DNA of 64,000 bases, taken from contig JBEKTW010000021.1 of NCBI GenBank assembly GCA_049515655.1, forward strand, positions 5,437-69,436, given 5' to 3'. This document shows positions 8,961 to 18,441 of this stretch, one piece after another. How positions within the stretch are numbered: the stretch's first letter is position 1; every line of letters begins with the position of its first letter. The notes beneath the pieces are model-generated. The model was given only the letters and a program-made list of their open reading frames with translations, was not told the DNA's origin and searched no databases. The position numbers were made by a program, and so were the translations under genes. Source of the stretch: JBEKTW01 sp049515655. Its GTDB lineage: Bacteria; Bacteroidota; Ignavibacteria; UBA10030; SZUA-254.

Positions 8961-9289
8961 TTTCAAGGGGGAGAACACAAGAGGGGGTCGGGCGAGAACG
9001 ACACGAGTCCGAACGAAGCCCGACCGAATTTTGACTCTTACAAGAAAGTTTTGTAGATTTCCTGTGCTATCAGTGAAGTCATCATCATTCATCAGGGACA
9101 TTACTCCTCTAAATTGCTACAAATAATGTAGTACCCCGGCGACTTAAAGTTTCGCTTTACCTTTTTCAAACAATTGCCTTTTCAGGCTCGTCTTCTCACT
9201 GATTGACTTTAGAGCCTCATTTTCGTAGATTAATCAAGAAAATTTTGGAGTCTTGGCCGAATTATGTCACTTGGATTGACTAAAACCGC
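8961..9289. other. Gap between the IS and rfbB
   Basis: No gene is visible. The first 40 nt are the right arm of the hairpin split by the IS. The rest is AT-rich and contains one sigma-70-like promoter candidate at 9203-9231. Confidence 0.6.
9203..9231 (+). promoter_or_regulatory. Candidate promoter for the polysaccharide cluster
   Basis: TTGACT (9203-9208) and TAGATT (9226-9231) are separated by 17 nt, close to a sigma-70 consensus, and lie 58 nt before the rfbB ATG. This is a pattern match only; the primary sigma factor of this lineage may prefer another consensus. Confidence 0.35.
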
Positions 9290-10300
9290 ATGAAAATTCT
9301 GGTCACGGGTGGTTGTGGATTTATCGGCAGCAACTTCGTGCATTTCATGCTGAAAGCCCATCCGGATTACTTGATTGTGAATCTGGATAAACTCACCTAC
9401 GCCGGTAATCTGGAGAATTTGGCGGATGTTGAGAACCATCCCCAGTACCGATTCGTCAAAGGTGACATTTGCAACCGTCGAATTGTCGAGACGGCGGTAC
9501 GGGATCATGGGATTGACGCGATCATCAATTTTGCGGCGGAATCTCATGTAGACCGGAGCATCATGGGGCCCACAATTTTTATTGAGACGAATGTTTCCGG
9601 CACGAATGTTCTGTTGGAGGTGGCCAAAGACTGCAAGGTCCAGCGGTTTGTCCAGATTTCGACGGATGAGGTGTATGGCTCGCTCGGTGTCTCCGGACGG
9701 TTTACAGAAACGACGCCGTTACATCCGAACAGTCCATACTCCGCGTCGAAGGCTTCCGCCGACCTGTTGGCTCTGGCGTATCATCACACGTTTGCCCTTC
9801 CTGCGGTCATCACCCGATGTTCGAACAATTACGGGCCGTATCAATTTCCGGAAAAACTGATTCCGCTCATGATCGCCAACGCGCTGGACGGCAAGTCGCT
9901 GCCGGTGTATGGCGACGGACTCAATGTTCGTGATTGGTTGTACGTGATGGATCATTGTGAGGCGATAGATACCGTACTTCACCGGGGAAACATCGGCGAG
10001 ATATATAATATCGGCGGCAACAATGAATGCAGAAACATCGATATCGTGAAACTTCTTTTGAAAAAGCTGGGGAAGCCCGAATCGCTTCTTACGTTCGTGA
10101 AGGACCGGCCGGGGCACGATCGCCGGTATGCCATCGACGCATCGAAGATCATGGGCACATTGGGATGGAAGCCCAGCGTGACGTTTGAAGCCGCGCTGGA
10201 CCAGACCGTTGACTGGTATCTCGCGCATGAACAATGGTGGCGGCGGATCATCAGCGGCGAATATCAAGAATATTATCGGAACATGTATGAGCGAAGATAG
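9290..10300 (+). CDS. rfbB: dTDP-glucose 4,6-dehydratase
   Basis: The 336-residue extended SDR enzyme converts dTDP-glucose to dTDP-4-keto-6-deoxyglucose, an early step toward rhamnose and other deoxysugars. Visible marks are the NAD-binding GGCGFIGSNF (residues 7-16), NFAAESHVDRSI, the catalytic STDEVYGS segment, the YSASK motif (Tyr and Lys), and the C-terminal RPGHDRRYAID typical of RmlB. Length matches the family. It opens the polysaccharide cluster, and its stop overlaps the next ATG. The usual partners rfbA, rfbC and rfbD are not in this window. Confidence 0.95.
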   Translation: MKILVTGGCGFIGSNFVHFMLKAHPDYLIVNLDKLTYAGNLENLADVENHPQYRFVKGDICNRRIVETAVRDHGIDAIINFAAESHVDRSIMGPTIFIETNVSGTNVLLEVAKDCKVQRFVQISTDEVYGSLGVSGRFTETTPLHPNSPYSASKASADLLALAYHHTFALPAVITRCSNNYGPYQFPEKLIPLMIANALDGKSLPVYGDGLNVRDWLYVMDHCEAIDTVLHRGNIGEIYNIGGNNECRNIDIVKLLLKKLGKPESLLTFVKDRPGHDRRYAIDASKIMGTLGWKPSVTFEAALDQTVDWYLAHEQWWRRIISGEYQEYYRNMYERR

Positions 10301-11939
10301 GTTTTTTGAGTATTATCACTTCGTTGTATTGCTTGCGGTGGCGCTGTCAACGTCCCCGACGGTCGGCCAGGTCAAGAACTTCGGCGAGACAGGAGCTGCG
10401 GCTGAGGGAAAAATTCCAACAAGCATAGTTCAACTCGGCGGCATCCCACTCGAGTCGACAATCGACCCTGATCTGTATTTTGTAGGTCCCTCGGATGGAA
10501 TTGCCGTCAATATCTGGACAAGCCCGCCATTGAATTTCAATCTGACAGTTACACCCGAAGGAACATTGATCGTCCCGACCATCGGTGAGGTACGGATATC
10601 CGACCTGAAGTTATCGGACGCGAAGAAGAAAATATTGGCCGAGGTTCGGAAAAAGTATATTTCAGCCGAGGCGACCGTCACGCTTACTACACCGAGGCAG
10701 ATTGTCGTTACCGTGACGGGAAACGTGCTATCCCCGGGGTCATTGGTTGTCAGGGCGACCGATCGGACGAACACGGCGATTCAAGAAGCTAGCAAATCAG
10801 ACCAACTGTCACGTGATAGGCTGGTCGCACTGCAGAAAACGATGTCGAAGCGTAATATCACGCTCAAGCGAAGAGACGGGTTAGTACATCACATTGACCT
10901 TGTGAAGTTCTATGCAACGAAAGAAGATAGTCTCAATCCGTATCTCCGGGAAGGGGATATCATCTTCGTGCCGGCGACAAATTTTGAAAAAAATGTTATC
11001 GGTGTCTACGGCGAAGTAAACTCTCCCGATCGTTATGAATATGTTGAAGGTGACAGCATCACCGACGCGATTAAAATTGCCTATGGGATGACGGTCCATG
11101 CAATAGCCGACAGTGTTGAACTCTCCAAGCTTGATTCAACTGCCGAGGTTCTTTTCACGACCATCGTAAACGTCCAGGATATTCTTGACAAGAAAGCGCC
11201 GAACATGGCCCTTAACCCGGGTGACCGCATTGTCGTGAAGGCAAGACCGGATTTTCGAAGAGACTATAGAGTGAGGATTAGTGGCGAGGTGGTGTATCCC
11301 GGAACCTACCCCGTGACGAAAAACAAAACACGTTTAAGCGAGATTGTTCGTCATGCCGGCGGATTTACAGAGTACGCCGCCTTGCGATACGCAGTGCTAA
11401 GCCGTCGCTCCATATCCCCACAGGATATCGAAATCGAGCGGTTAATGAGCTCGCGGGGAAGTGTCTCGCCGGAGGACAGCGCCTATTATCATTTGGAAAC
11501 GAATCTACGATTGAACAAGGAACTTGTCGATGTGGATTTTGAGAAATTGTTCGTCAAACACGATTCGACTCAGGACGTACTGCTTCAATCCGAAGATGAG
11601 ATCTATGTTCCGTCAACGGAGAAAACGGTGTATGTGTTTGGTGAAGTTGTCTTGCCGGGGCACGTTCCGTTCGTTGCCGGTCAGGATCCACAGTACTACA
11701 TTCGTAAAGCCGGCGGGTTTGCCGACCAGGCGCGTTCCGGCGACGTCAAGGTTATTAAATCAAATACCAAACAATGGTTGGACCCCGGCCAAACGACAAT
11801 AGATCCAGGAGATTACGTGTGGGTTCCGCGGGAGCCGTACCGACCGTTTCCGTATTACACTGCAATCGCACGAGATATCACGTCTTTCATCGGAGCATTG
11901 ACCGGTTTGGCGATTCTGATTGCCACTTTGAGAAGGTAA
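10287..11939 (+). CDS. SLBB-domain polysaccharide export protein (Wza-like)
   Basis: The product has 550 residues from ATG 10287, which overlaps the rfbB stop and precedes a hydrophobic signal (FVVLLAVALSTSPTVGQ); the frame is open further upstream but only inside rfbB. A polysaccharide biosynthesis/export (Poly_export) domain follows (YFVGPSDGIAVNIWTSP...VTPEGTLIVPTIGEVRISD), then several SLBB domains (VTVTGNVLSPGSL; IGVYGEVNSPDRYEYVEG; VRISGEVVYPGTYPV; VYVFGEVVLPGHVPF). A C-terminal membrane helix is present (SFIGALTGLAILIATL). It probably forms the outer-membrane or periplasmic export channel for the polymer. Confidence 0.88.
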   Translation: MSEDRFFEYYHFVVLLAVALSTSPTVGQVKNFGETGAAAEGKIPTSIVQLGGIPLESTIDPDLYFVGPSDGIAVNIWTSPPLNFNLTVTPEGTLIVPTIGEVRISDLKLSDAKKKILAEVRKKYISAEATVTLTTPRQIVVTVTGNVLSPGSLVVRATDRTNTAIQEASKSDQLSRDRLVALQKTMSKRNITLKRRDGLVHHIDLVKFYATKEDSLNPYLREGDIIFVPATNFEKNVIGVYGEVNSPDRYEYVEGDSITDAIKIAYGMTVHAIADSVELSKLDSTAEVLFTTIVNVQDILDKKAPNMALNPGDRIVVKARPDFRRDYRVRISGEVVYPGTYPVTKNKTRLSEIVRHAGGFTEYAALRYAVLSRRSISPQDIEIERLMSSRGSVSPEDSAYYHLETNLRLNKELVDVDFEKLFVKHDSTQDVLLQSEDEIYVPSTEKTVYVFGEVVLPGHVPFVAGQDPQYYIRKAGGFADQARSGDVKVIKSNTKQWLDPGQTTIDPGDYVWVPREPYRPFPYYTAIARDITSFIGALTGLAILIATLRR

Positions 11940-11998
11940 CATATAGAATGTATCAGAAATTCCTCCGGTAACTATGCACTTAGAATACTATTAGGAAT

Positions 11999-13237
11999 AT
12001 GACAAAATGTGAAGAGGTCGAAATGCAGAATGAAAGGGAACCAATTTCTATCGCCAGCGGTGCCGACATAGCCGCAAAATCCCTCGGAGAAACGGTGCTT
12101 GATTTCATTGGCGTTGTAACAAAATGGCGACGGTTCATAGCTTGGTTTGTGCTCAGCGCGACCGTTCTCACGGCGATTATTACACTGTTCCTGCCAAAAT
12201 GGTACAAGGCTACTGCATCGGTTTTTCCTGCCGAACAGACGGATCTATTTTCCGGGTTGGAAGGAATTTCCTCGCTTGTGAAAACATTCAGCCCGGGCGG
12301 CAGACTTGCTTCTCTTACCAGATCATCGGAGTCGGACCGATATATCGCTATTTTGAAAAGTGATAATGCGCTCACCAAAGTAATTGACAAATTCGACCTT
12401 ACAAAACTTTACGGTATCACAAGCTATCCTCACGAGAAAACGATTAGAGAGCTTCTCGCCAATACAGAATTCGAAGTCGCAGACGAGGGGAATCTGTGGA
12501 TTTCAGTTTACGATAAAGACCCAGACCGTGCTGCCGCGATGGCAAACTATTTTGTTGATGTCTTGAATGAGATCAACGCAGAGCTTCAAGTACAGAATGC
12601 AAGAGCAAACAGAGAATTCATTGAGCAGCGGTACAACAAGAACCTGGTGGATTTACGTAATGCCGAGGAGGCTCTTCGCGAGTATCAGGAGAAGAGCGGG
12701 GTTATGATTACACCGGAACAGGGCACATCGAGCGTTTCAGCAGTAGCTGAATTGTACGGCATGAAAGCAAAGAAAGAAATTGAGGCGGCAGTCTTGGAGC
12801 GGACGGTGACAAAAGATAACTCAACACTGCAGCAACTAAGGATTGAGTTGAGTGAGATAAACAAGAAGATCGCATCGTTTCCACAAACTGCCGTCGAGTC
12901 ATTTCGCCGCTATCGTGATGTTGCGATTCAGCAAAAAATTGTTGAATTCCTGGTACCGTTGTATGAACAGGCAAAAGTGGAAGAAAAGCGCAATACGCCG
13001 TCGGTTATCGTCCTCGATCGCGCACTCGTTCCTGAGCGTAAAGCCAAGCCCAGGGTTGCACTGTACACACTACTAGCCTTTGTCGTATCCTCCGTCGTAT
13101 CAATGTTTATGATTTTTTGTGCTGAAGGAATTGCCCGGATAAAAGCAACCAATCCCGAACGGTTTGACGGCCTTGTCCGCATCGTTCGGTCCGACTGGTT
13201 TGGCTTGCGCTTCAGGCGAAAAGCACGAGGCGGGTAA
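11999..13237 (+). CDS. Chain-length determinant/Wzz-like inner-membrane protein
   Basis: The 412-residue protein has the Wzz layout: an N-terminal helix (about residues 48-65, FIAWFVLSATVLTAIITLFLP), a long periplasmic coiled-coil region (NAEEALREYQEKSGV... and further helices), and a C-terminal helix (VALYTLLAFVVSSVVSMFMIF) preceded by a Pro-rich turn (ERKAKPRVALY). No kinase domain is attached. ATG 12023 has a better site (GAAGAGG) than ATG 11999 and may be the real start. It sets the polymer chain length together with the Wza-like protein and the Wzy-like polymerase. Confidence 0.82.
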   Translation: MTKCEEVEMQNEREPISIASGADIAAKSLGETVLDFIGVVTKWRRFIAWFVLSATVLTAIITLFLPKWYKATASVFPAEQTDLFSGLEGISSLVKTFSPGGRLASLTRSSESDRYIAILKSDNALTKVIDKFDLTKLYGITSYPHEKTIRELLANTEFEVADEGNLWISVYDKDPDRAAAMANYFVDVLNEINAELQVQNARANREFIEQRYNKNLVDLRNAEEALREYQEKSGVMITPEQGTSSVSAVAELYGMKAKKEIEAAVLERTVTKDNSTLQQLRIELSEINKKIASFPQTAVESFRRYRDVAIQQKIVEFLVPLYEQAKVEEKRNTPSVIVLDRALVPERKAKPRVALYTLLAFVVSSVVSMFMIFCAEGIARIKATNPERFDGLVRIVRSDWFGLRFRRKARGG

Positions 13238-13250
13238 TGGGAGACGTTGC

Positions 13251-14711
13251 ATGAGCATTGTTCCGGTTGTCCGACGCAACTCGGTGTACTCGTTTCTCGC
13301 ATTCAGCTTTCGTTTAATCGCCAACATGGCGTTGTTTGTGGGGATTGCGAGGTTTTACGGGCAGGCGGCCTTCAGCCAGTTCTCTCTCGCGCACGTATAT
13401 TTCTCCATCATGCTGTTGATTGCCGATTTTGGCTATGATTTCTATCTTGCGACAGAGATAGGGCGCGAAGCACGCCTCACGGTGGAACTTGTCCGCAAGG
13501 TCTTGCCGATGAAGATTGTATTCTCCGGTTTTGCTGTTTCACTCATGCTTGCTCTCGCATTGATCGGGCAATCGGATCAAAGCGTGAAAATGTTGATGGT
13601 CGTGTTAGCGCTGTCAGTGCCACTAAATTCATTCATGACTTTTGCTGCCGCGATTTTTCGTGGGAACCAGGATGTATTACCCGAAGCCCGCGTGGCTTTC
13701 ACACAGAACCTTCTCCTACTAGTGTTCCTCGTCATGATCGCTTTACTTGGCCTTCCCCTCATGGTTGTTGCCTGCGCTTTTGTCGCCAGTAAGGCCTACG
13801 GTTTCATTTCCCTTTGGCAACGTGCGCGCGAACGATTTCCTGGCCTCGGCTGGGCCACTCATCTACCAGAAACCAAACAGGCCAAAGTGATCCTTGGGAG
13901 CGGATTCTCGTTCGGATTGCACATGCTCTTCAGCACGCTGTGTTTCCAACTCGATACAATCCTGCTGGCGTATCTCAGCGGACAAAATGCTGTCGGGCAA
14001 TATCAGGCAGTGATGAAACTTGCCGCACTCGTGCTGGTGTTGAACGAGGTTGCAATTACTGCTGTGATACCGGTGCTTGCCCAGGCATTTGAGAGGGACG
14101 AAATTCGGTGGATGAGAATCGGCAAGGTTGTGTGCAAAAGCCTTCACCTCTTCGGAGGATTCTTTGGACTCCTCTTCCTCCTTTCTCCGGAGGAGATTCT
14201 CGGGATTGTTTATGGCAAAGGAAAGTTTGTGGAGTCGGTGCCGGTCATGCGCATCTTTGGAGTAATCTTGCTCATTCGCTTCGGCATGGAAACGTATGGT
14301 ATGATGTTGACAACCGCAAGGAAGCAACGATTCCGGACAATGGTGGTCATACTTGCGACCGTTGCAAATGCCCTTGCGAACGTGCTCGTGATTCCTCGGT
14401 TTGGGATCGTAGGCGCCGCATGGGTTTCTCTCGGCACGAACGCCCTTATCGCCATTGCCTACTTTGGGCTGATGGCAATGCACCTACGCCGCTGGCTTCC
14501 GCTTTTTGATTCTGGCCAACTGTTGATCTTTGCCGGATTCATTGTTACCGGCGGAATTTTTTGGTATTCCGGCATTACCACATTCGCGATGGTGGTTCCT
14601 CTCCTTTTCATTATCACTGCTGGATTAACCTACGTGGGATTCTCAAGGAACGAGCTCGCACTAGTTTCTTCATTCTTTCGCCTAGGAGCTAGTAGACCGG
14701 AGGTATTATAA
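13251..14711 (+). CDS. Wzx-type polysaccharide flippase
   Basis: The 486-residue membrane protein has 12-14 predicted helices and belongs to the MATE/MVF-like oligosaccharide flippase group. I start at ATG 13251, preceded by GGGAGA, rather than at the longer open frame that overlaps the previous gene. It would move the lipid-linked repeat unit to the periplasm for the Wzy-like polymerase. The stop is immediately followed by the ATG of the methyltransferase gene, so they are co-transcribed. A second, dissimilar flippase lies at 27837. Confidence 0.82.
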   Translation: MSIVPVVRRNSVYSFLAFSFRLIANMALFVGIARFYGQAAFSQFSLAHVYFSIMLLIADFGYDFYLATEIGREARLTVELVRKVLPMKIVFSGFAVSLMLALALIGQSDQSVKMLMVVLALSVPLNSFMTFAAAIFRGNQDVLPEARVAFTQNLLLLVFLVMIALLGLPLMVVACAFVASKAYGFISLWQRARERFPGLGWATHLPETKQAKVILGSGFSFGLHMLFSTLCFQLDTILLAYLSGQNAVGQYQAVMKLAALVLVLNEVAITAVIPVLAQAFERDEIRWMRIGKVVCKSLHLFGGFFGLLFLLSPEEILGIVYGKGKFVESVPVMRIFGVILLIRFGMETYGMMLTTARKQRFRTMVVILATVANALANVLVIPRFGIVGAAWVSLGTNALIAIAYFGLMAMHLRRWLPLFDSGQLLIFAGFIVTGGIFWYSGITTFAMVVPLLFIITAGLTYVGFSRNELALVSSFFRLGASRPEVL

Positions 14712-15698
14712 ATGTTTAGAAATTGGATTAATCCTATCGAACTAGTCTATTTTCTGAGGAAGCTTCGCCGAGATTCCAATTTTCTGGGACGATTTACATC
14801 TATACTTACACGAAACGAAAGTACAAGGGTCAGAAAGTGCTGGTCAGGTATCGAGAGGCCCGGGAATTGGTGGGATATTCCTGCAGTTCAAAGACGCTGG
14901 AATGTGATGATCACCGGAGATCAAGCTAAGAGCCACTGCCAGTATGTTGCGGAGAAATATTTGGCGAATAAAACCCGGCTTCAGGCTCTTTCCCTCGGTT
15001 GTGGCGACGGCGCAAAGGAGAAACGATGGTTTGACACCGGCAAGTTTGCACAAATTGACGCATACGATCTTTCTGCAGAGGCGATTACAGAAGCCGAAGC
15101 CTCAATCCGAGAGACCAAGTACGCTGATGGTATCAAATATCGTGCAGCCGATGTCTATCAACTTGAATTACCGCAAACGCATTATGATTTCGTGCTATTC
15201 GAGCATTCGCTTCATCACTTTTCACCGCTTGAATCTCTGCTCATTCGCGTTGCTCATGCAATGAAACCAGATGGCTTAGTCGTCGTAAATGAATTCGTCG
15301 GTCCCTCGAGGTTTCAATGGACTGACAGACAACTGGAGATTGTCAACGGCCTGTTATCGGTATTTCCAAAGCAATATCTAACTTTGTGGAATAGTCCTCT
15401 CCCGCGTCTTCCTGCGTGGCGCCCCAGCAAACTCTGGATGTGGCTTTCTGACCCTTCGGAAGCCGCTGAGTCATCGAAGATCATCCCACTACTGCACAAA
15501 CATTTCAGTATTGTTGAACAGAGAGGGTATGGGGGCGCGGTATTACATCAGCTTCTTACTGGAATTGCACAACATTTTGCTTCACCAGACCCCAATGCTC
15601 AACGATTGCTTCAATCATGTTTTGATGTTGAGGATCTATTGCTCAACAGTCATGACATTGAACACGATTTTGCTCTCATCATATCAAGAAGTAACTGA
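14712..15698 (+). CDS. SAM-dependent methyltransferase of the polysaccharide cluster
   Basis: The 328-residue protein has a class I methyltransferase core: LSLGCGDGAKE (SAM-binding glycine loop, near residue 95-105), DAYDLSAEAITEA (acidic residue after strand 2), YDFVLFEHSLHHF (motif IV) and VVVNEFVG. The N-terminal 60 residues and C-terminal 100 residues are extra to the core. The ATG abuts the flippase stop. It may methylate a sugar or modify chain ends, but the substrate cannot be told from the sequence. Confidence 0.78.
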   Translation: MFRNWINPIELVYFLRKLRRDSNFLGRFTSILTRNESTRVRKCWSGIERPGNWWDIPAVQRRWNVMITGDQAKSHCQYVAEKYLANKTRLQALSLGCGDGAKEKRWFDTGKFAQIDAYDLSAEAITEAEASIRETKYADGIKYRAADVYQLELPQTHYDFVLFEHSLHHFSPLESLLIRVAHAMKPDGLVVVNEFVGPSRFQWTDRQLEIVNGLLSVFPKQYLTLWNSPLPRLPAWRPSKLWMWLSDPSEAAESSKIIPLLHKHFSIVEQRGYGGAVLHQLLTGIAQHFASPDPNAQRLLQSCFDVEDLLLNSHDIEHDFALIISRSN

Positions 15699-15784
15699 TG
15701 GGCTTGTTTTGCCGATACGATACGTGTATTTTCAAGGATCGTCTTCAGAGGTTTGAATCAGAAACTCACCATACTAAAGCATGA

Positions 15785-16033
15785 GAAGGATTTCATGATG
15801 GTGCGGCCTGGAGCGGGGTTTTCAGGGCCGCAAAAGAATTTGTCTACGCGTCCGAAGAGTTCAGAGTCATCAACATAGTGTACACGATGAGCGTCGCACA
15901 AAAAGTAGGACAAATTACCGGGTCCGCCAAACTGAGAAACAGACTTCTACAGTGCTCGCTGATTCTTCGATATGGAAAAATAAAACCGCACAAATTCCTC
16001 TATAAACTTATCTTCGATGAACAGCAACCATGA
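15785..16033 (+). pseudogene. 3' remnant of a lost polysaccharide-cluster gene
   Basis: An open stretch of 82 codons without a usable start runs from a TGA at 15782 to a TGA that overlaps the next gene by 17 nt, as intact neighbours in this cluster often do. It encodes GFHDGAAWSGVFRAAKEFV, then EEFRVINIVYTMSVAQKVG and a basic tail. The FHD-WSGV segment recalls the C-terminus of Methyltransf_24-type SAM methyltransferases, but this is weak. No matching 5' part is seen in 15699-15784, so I read it as a truncated gene. A short functional ORF from ATG 15887 cannot be excluded. Confidence 0.4.
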
Positions 16034-17060
16034 CTTGAGCGATCAAGTAAACGTGCACCGCGATCTTGGTCTACAAAAAGGCACAACAGGCGCTCCATCT
16101 GTCATGATCGGTGTTGTCAACTACAACCGACCGGTAGACACAATTGAATGTCTTCGCAGTCTACTCAATTGCAGCTATCCCAACAAAGAACTAGTCTTGT
16201 TTGACAATGGGTCGGAAGACGATTCCGTCCAACGCATTCGGGATGTTTTTCCCTCACTAACCATTCTCGAAAGCAGAAAGAATCTTGGTGCCGCAGGCGC
16301 CAGAAATCAGGTGATCCGTTGGGTACAAAACAAAAATCCGGATTATCTGCTGATGCTTGATAATGATACCGTTGTCGAACGTGGATTTCTTACACCGCTC
16401 GTGGAAGCCATGGAAAATGATACAGATGCCGCTGTGGCATGCGGAACGATTCTGGAGTTCGAACACCCAGATGTTATTTGGTTTGGTGGAGGAAGGCTTG
16501 TTCCTTTGCGTGGACTGGCGCTGCACGAGCGTGCCGGAAGAATTTTCTGTCGGGGAGACGAGGGTGGCCCCAAACGCGTGTCATATATTACTGTTTGCGT
16601 GATTCTCTTTCGCTACCCATTGCTGGATAGAATCGGCCCGCTCGACGAGCGCTATTTTGTGTACCTTGAGGATATTGAGTTTGCTGTACGCTTGCATAAG
16701 CAAGGATACAAGCAACTCTACGTACCCTCTTCTGTCATCTATCATAAGGTACAGGGAGAACATGACAGCACATTTAAATTATACTACTGTGTACGTAATC
16801 GGATGTTGCTCACCCGTGAAGGATTTGGTGGTCTGGTAGGAACAATCGCAACGGTTTACTTCCTGGCAGCGATTGCGGTAAAGCTTGCAGTGTGGAGAGT
16901 GCTGCGACCGGATTTCTATCTCGCGGCAAAGGCTGGCCTACGGGATTACTTCAAAGGAAATTTCGGAGAGGGCAAAGGAATAAATGTCTTTTCTGATGAT
17001 CGGACGAAAATCTCGATGAGTGGTCGGTCTGTCACGACACAAGAATCAAAAACATCCTAG
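16017..17060 (+). CDS. Family 2 glycosyltransferase (rhamnosyltransferase-like)
   Basis: This is a 347-residue GT-A enzyme. Marks are VMIGVVNYNRPVDTIECLRSL (N-terminal nucleotide-binding strand), LFDNGSEDDSV, the DxD-type LMLDNDT, and YLEDIEFAVRLHKQGYK followed by VIYHKV, the acceptor-side signature of WcaA/WbbL-like transferases. A hydrophobic segment near residues 278-297 (TIATVYFLAAIAVKLAVW) may anchor it. It is likely to add one sugar of the repeat unit on the cytoplasmic face. The donor sugar cannot be assigned. Confidence 0.85.
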   Translation: MNSNHDLSDQVNVHRDLGLQKGTTGAPSVMIGVVNYNRPVDTIECLRSLLNCSYPNKELVLFDNGSEDDSVQRIRDVFPSLTILESRKNLGAAGARNQVIRWVQNKNPDYLLMLDNDTVVERGFLTPLVEAMENDTDAAVACGTILEFEHPDVIWFGGGRLVPLRGLALHERAGRIFCRGDEGGPKRVSYITVCVILFRYPLLDRIGPLDERYFVYLEDIEFAVRLHKQGYKQLYVPSSVIYHKVQGEHDSTFKLYYCVRNRMLLTREGFGGLVGTIATVYFLAAIAVKLAVWRVLRPDFYLAAKAGLRDYFKGNFGEGKGINVFSDDRTKISMSGRSVTTQESKTS

Positions 17061-17075
17061 GCGGAGGAGAAATCC

Positions 17076-18356
17076 TTGAGTCCGGTTTCAATTATTAGTT
17101 TCAGCATATGCGTTTACCTCATAGCGACTGCCTTCATGCGAAGCGTTGATGTTTTTGCCCCGTATCGCGTATTCGGCATTACGTGGTCTTTGGCGATTGG
17201 TCTTGCGGACCTCAAGTTCAGTTATTACCAGCATGATTGGTCTGCTTTTTCATGGCTTGTTCTTTTGACAGGCGTGTTCTCGATGATGTTGGGCTTCTTC
17301 ATTGTCGGAGTTGCCTTCCTTGATCGGCCGATCCTCACGATTACGCAGCTGCGGAAACGCCTAAGCCAGGAGCAGATTAGCGAACGGAGACTCTTTTGGG
17401 CGATCATTTTACTATCTGTTTTGTATGGCGTGAGTCTTCTCGTCGAGGCCGTGATCGCAGGCGGCTTGCCAGCTTTTGTGGCAAGGCCTGACCGGGCGAG
17501 GGTCGATTTTGGCGTGTTCGGGATTCACCTATTTGTCACGATGATGCCAAGCATACTCTTGCTCGGGGTGCAATATCTTGTACTTTTCTGGAAAAACATT
17601 TCCGGTTTCCGCAAATCACTCATCCTGGCTGTTTGCTTGATTGTATTTATCTCCTTCTCCTTTCTGTTGCAGCGATTTTCATTTGTCATGTGGGTGGTTC
17701 CTACGTTTGTCTTCGTTTATTATATGACAGGAAAGTTCAGGTTCAGACACATACTTCTGTTGGGCGGGATCGTCTTAGGCTTCTTCCAAGTTCTCATGTC
17801 AATCAGAATTACAGGTTACGTGGAGAATTACATTTATGTGATCTCAAGGATGAAATTCCCGGTGAAGTACGCCTTTCTTGCTGAACCATATATGTATATC
17901 ACAATGAACCTTGAAAATTTCGCGCGATCAGTGGAATTGTGGAAATCGTATTCATTCGGATACTTTTCCTTTGACTTCCTCATGGCACTCTCAGGACTCA
18001 AACACCCCTTGGCAAAGGAATTCGGTCTTGTCGAGCGACCGTTTCTGATCAGCGGATACAATACGTTTTCGTTCTTGATGCCATTCTATCAGGATTTTGG
18101 GGTTCTTGGTGTCGCGATGATCCCACTTTGCCTCGGGAGCGGCATCGGGTACATCTACCATGTGATGCGAAGGAATCCGACGTTGGCAAATGTTACAATC
18201 TACGGATTCGGCGTTTACATACTCGTAATCTCCTTTTTTATCCATGCGCTCGGTATGTTGACGACCTTCTCGAATTTAGTCCTTCTCCTATTCGTTTACT
18301 ACTTCGTCCTTAAGGACAGACAACGGTATGGAAGCCGACCTGGGGTAAACATGTGA
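17076..18356 (+). CDS. O-antigen polymerase-like membrane protein (Wzy-type)
   Basis: The 426-residue protein has about 10-12 hydrophobic helices and a large loop near residues 125-150 (GGLPAFVARPDRARVDFGVFG), the pattern of oligosaccharide-repeat-unit polymerases. Sequence conservation in this class is low, so the call depends on topology and on its place between two GT2 genes in a cluster that also has Wzx, Wzz and Wza. The start is TTG 17076, 7 nt after a strong GGAGGAG site; no ATG fits as well. Confidence 0.7.
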   Translation: MSPVSIISFSICVYLIATAFMRSVDVFAPYRVFGITWSLAIGLADLKFSYYQHDWSAFSWLVLLTGVFSMMLGFFIVGVAFLDRPILTITQLRKRLSQEQISERRLFWAIILLSVLYGVSLLVEAVIAGGLPAFVARPDRARVDFGVFGIHLFVTMMPSILLLGVQYLVLFWKNISGFRKSLILAVCLIVFISFSFLLQRFSFVMWVVPTFVFVYYMTGKFRFRHILLLGGIVLGFFQVLMSIRITGYVENYIYVISRMKFPVKYAFLAEPYMYITMNLENFARSVELWKSYSFGYFSFDFLMALSGLKHPLAKEFGLVERPFLISGYNTFSFLMPFYQDFGVLGVAMIPLCLGSGIGYIYHVMRRNPTLANVTIYGFGVYILVISFFIHALGMLTTFSNLVLLLFVYYFVLKDRQRYGSRPGVNM

Positions 18357-18441
18357 TTCGACGGCAATATTATCAATAGGCAAAGTTGCTCGAACAGAGT
18401 GTCCGTCAGTTGAATACCCGCGTACGAGCCAAGAAATCTCA

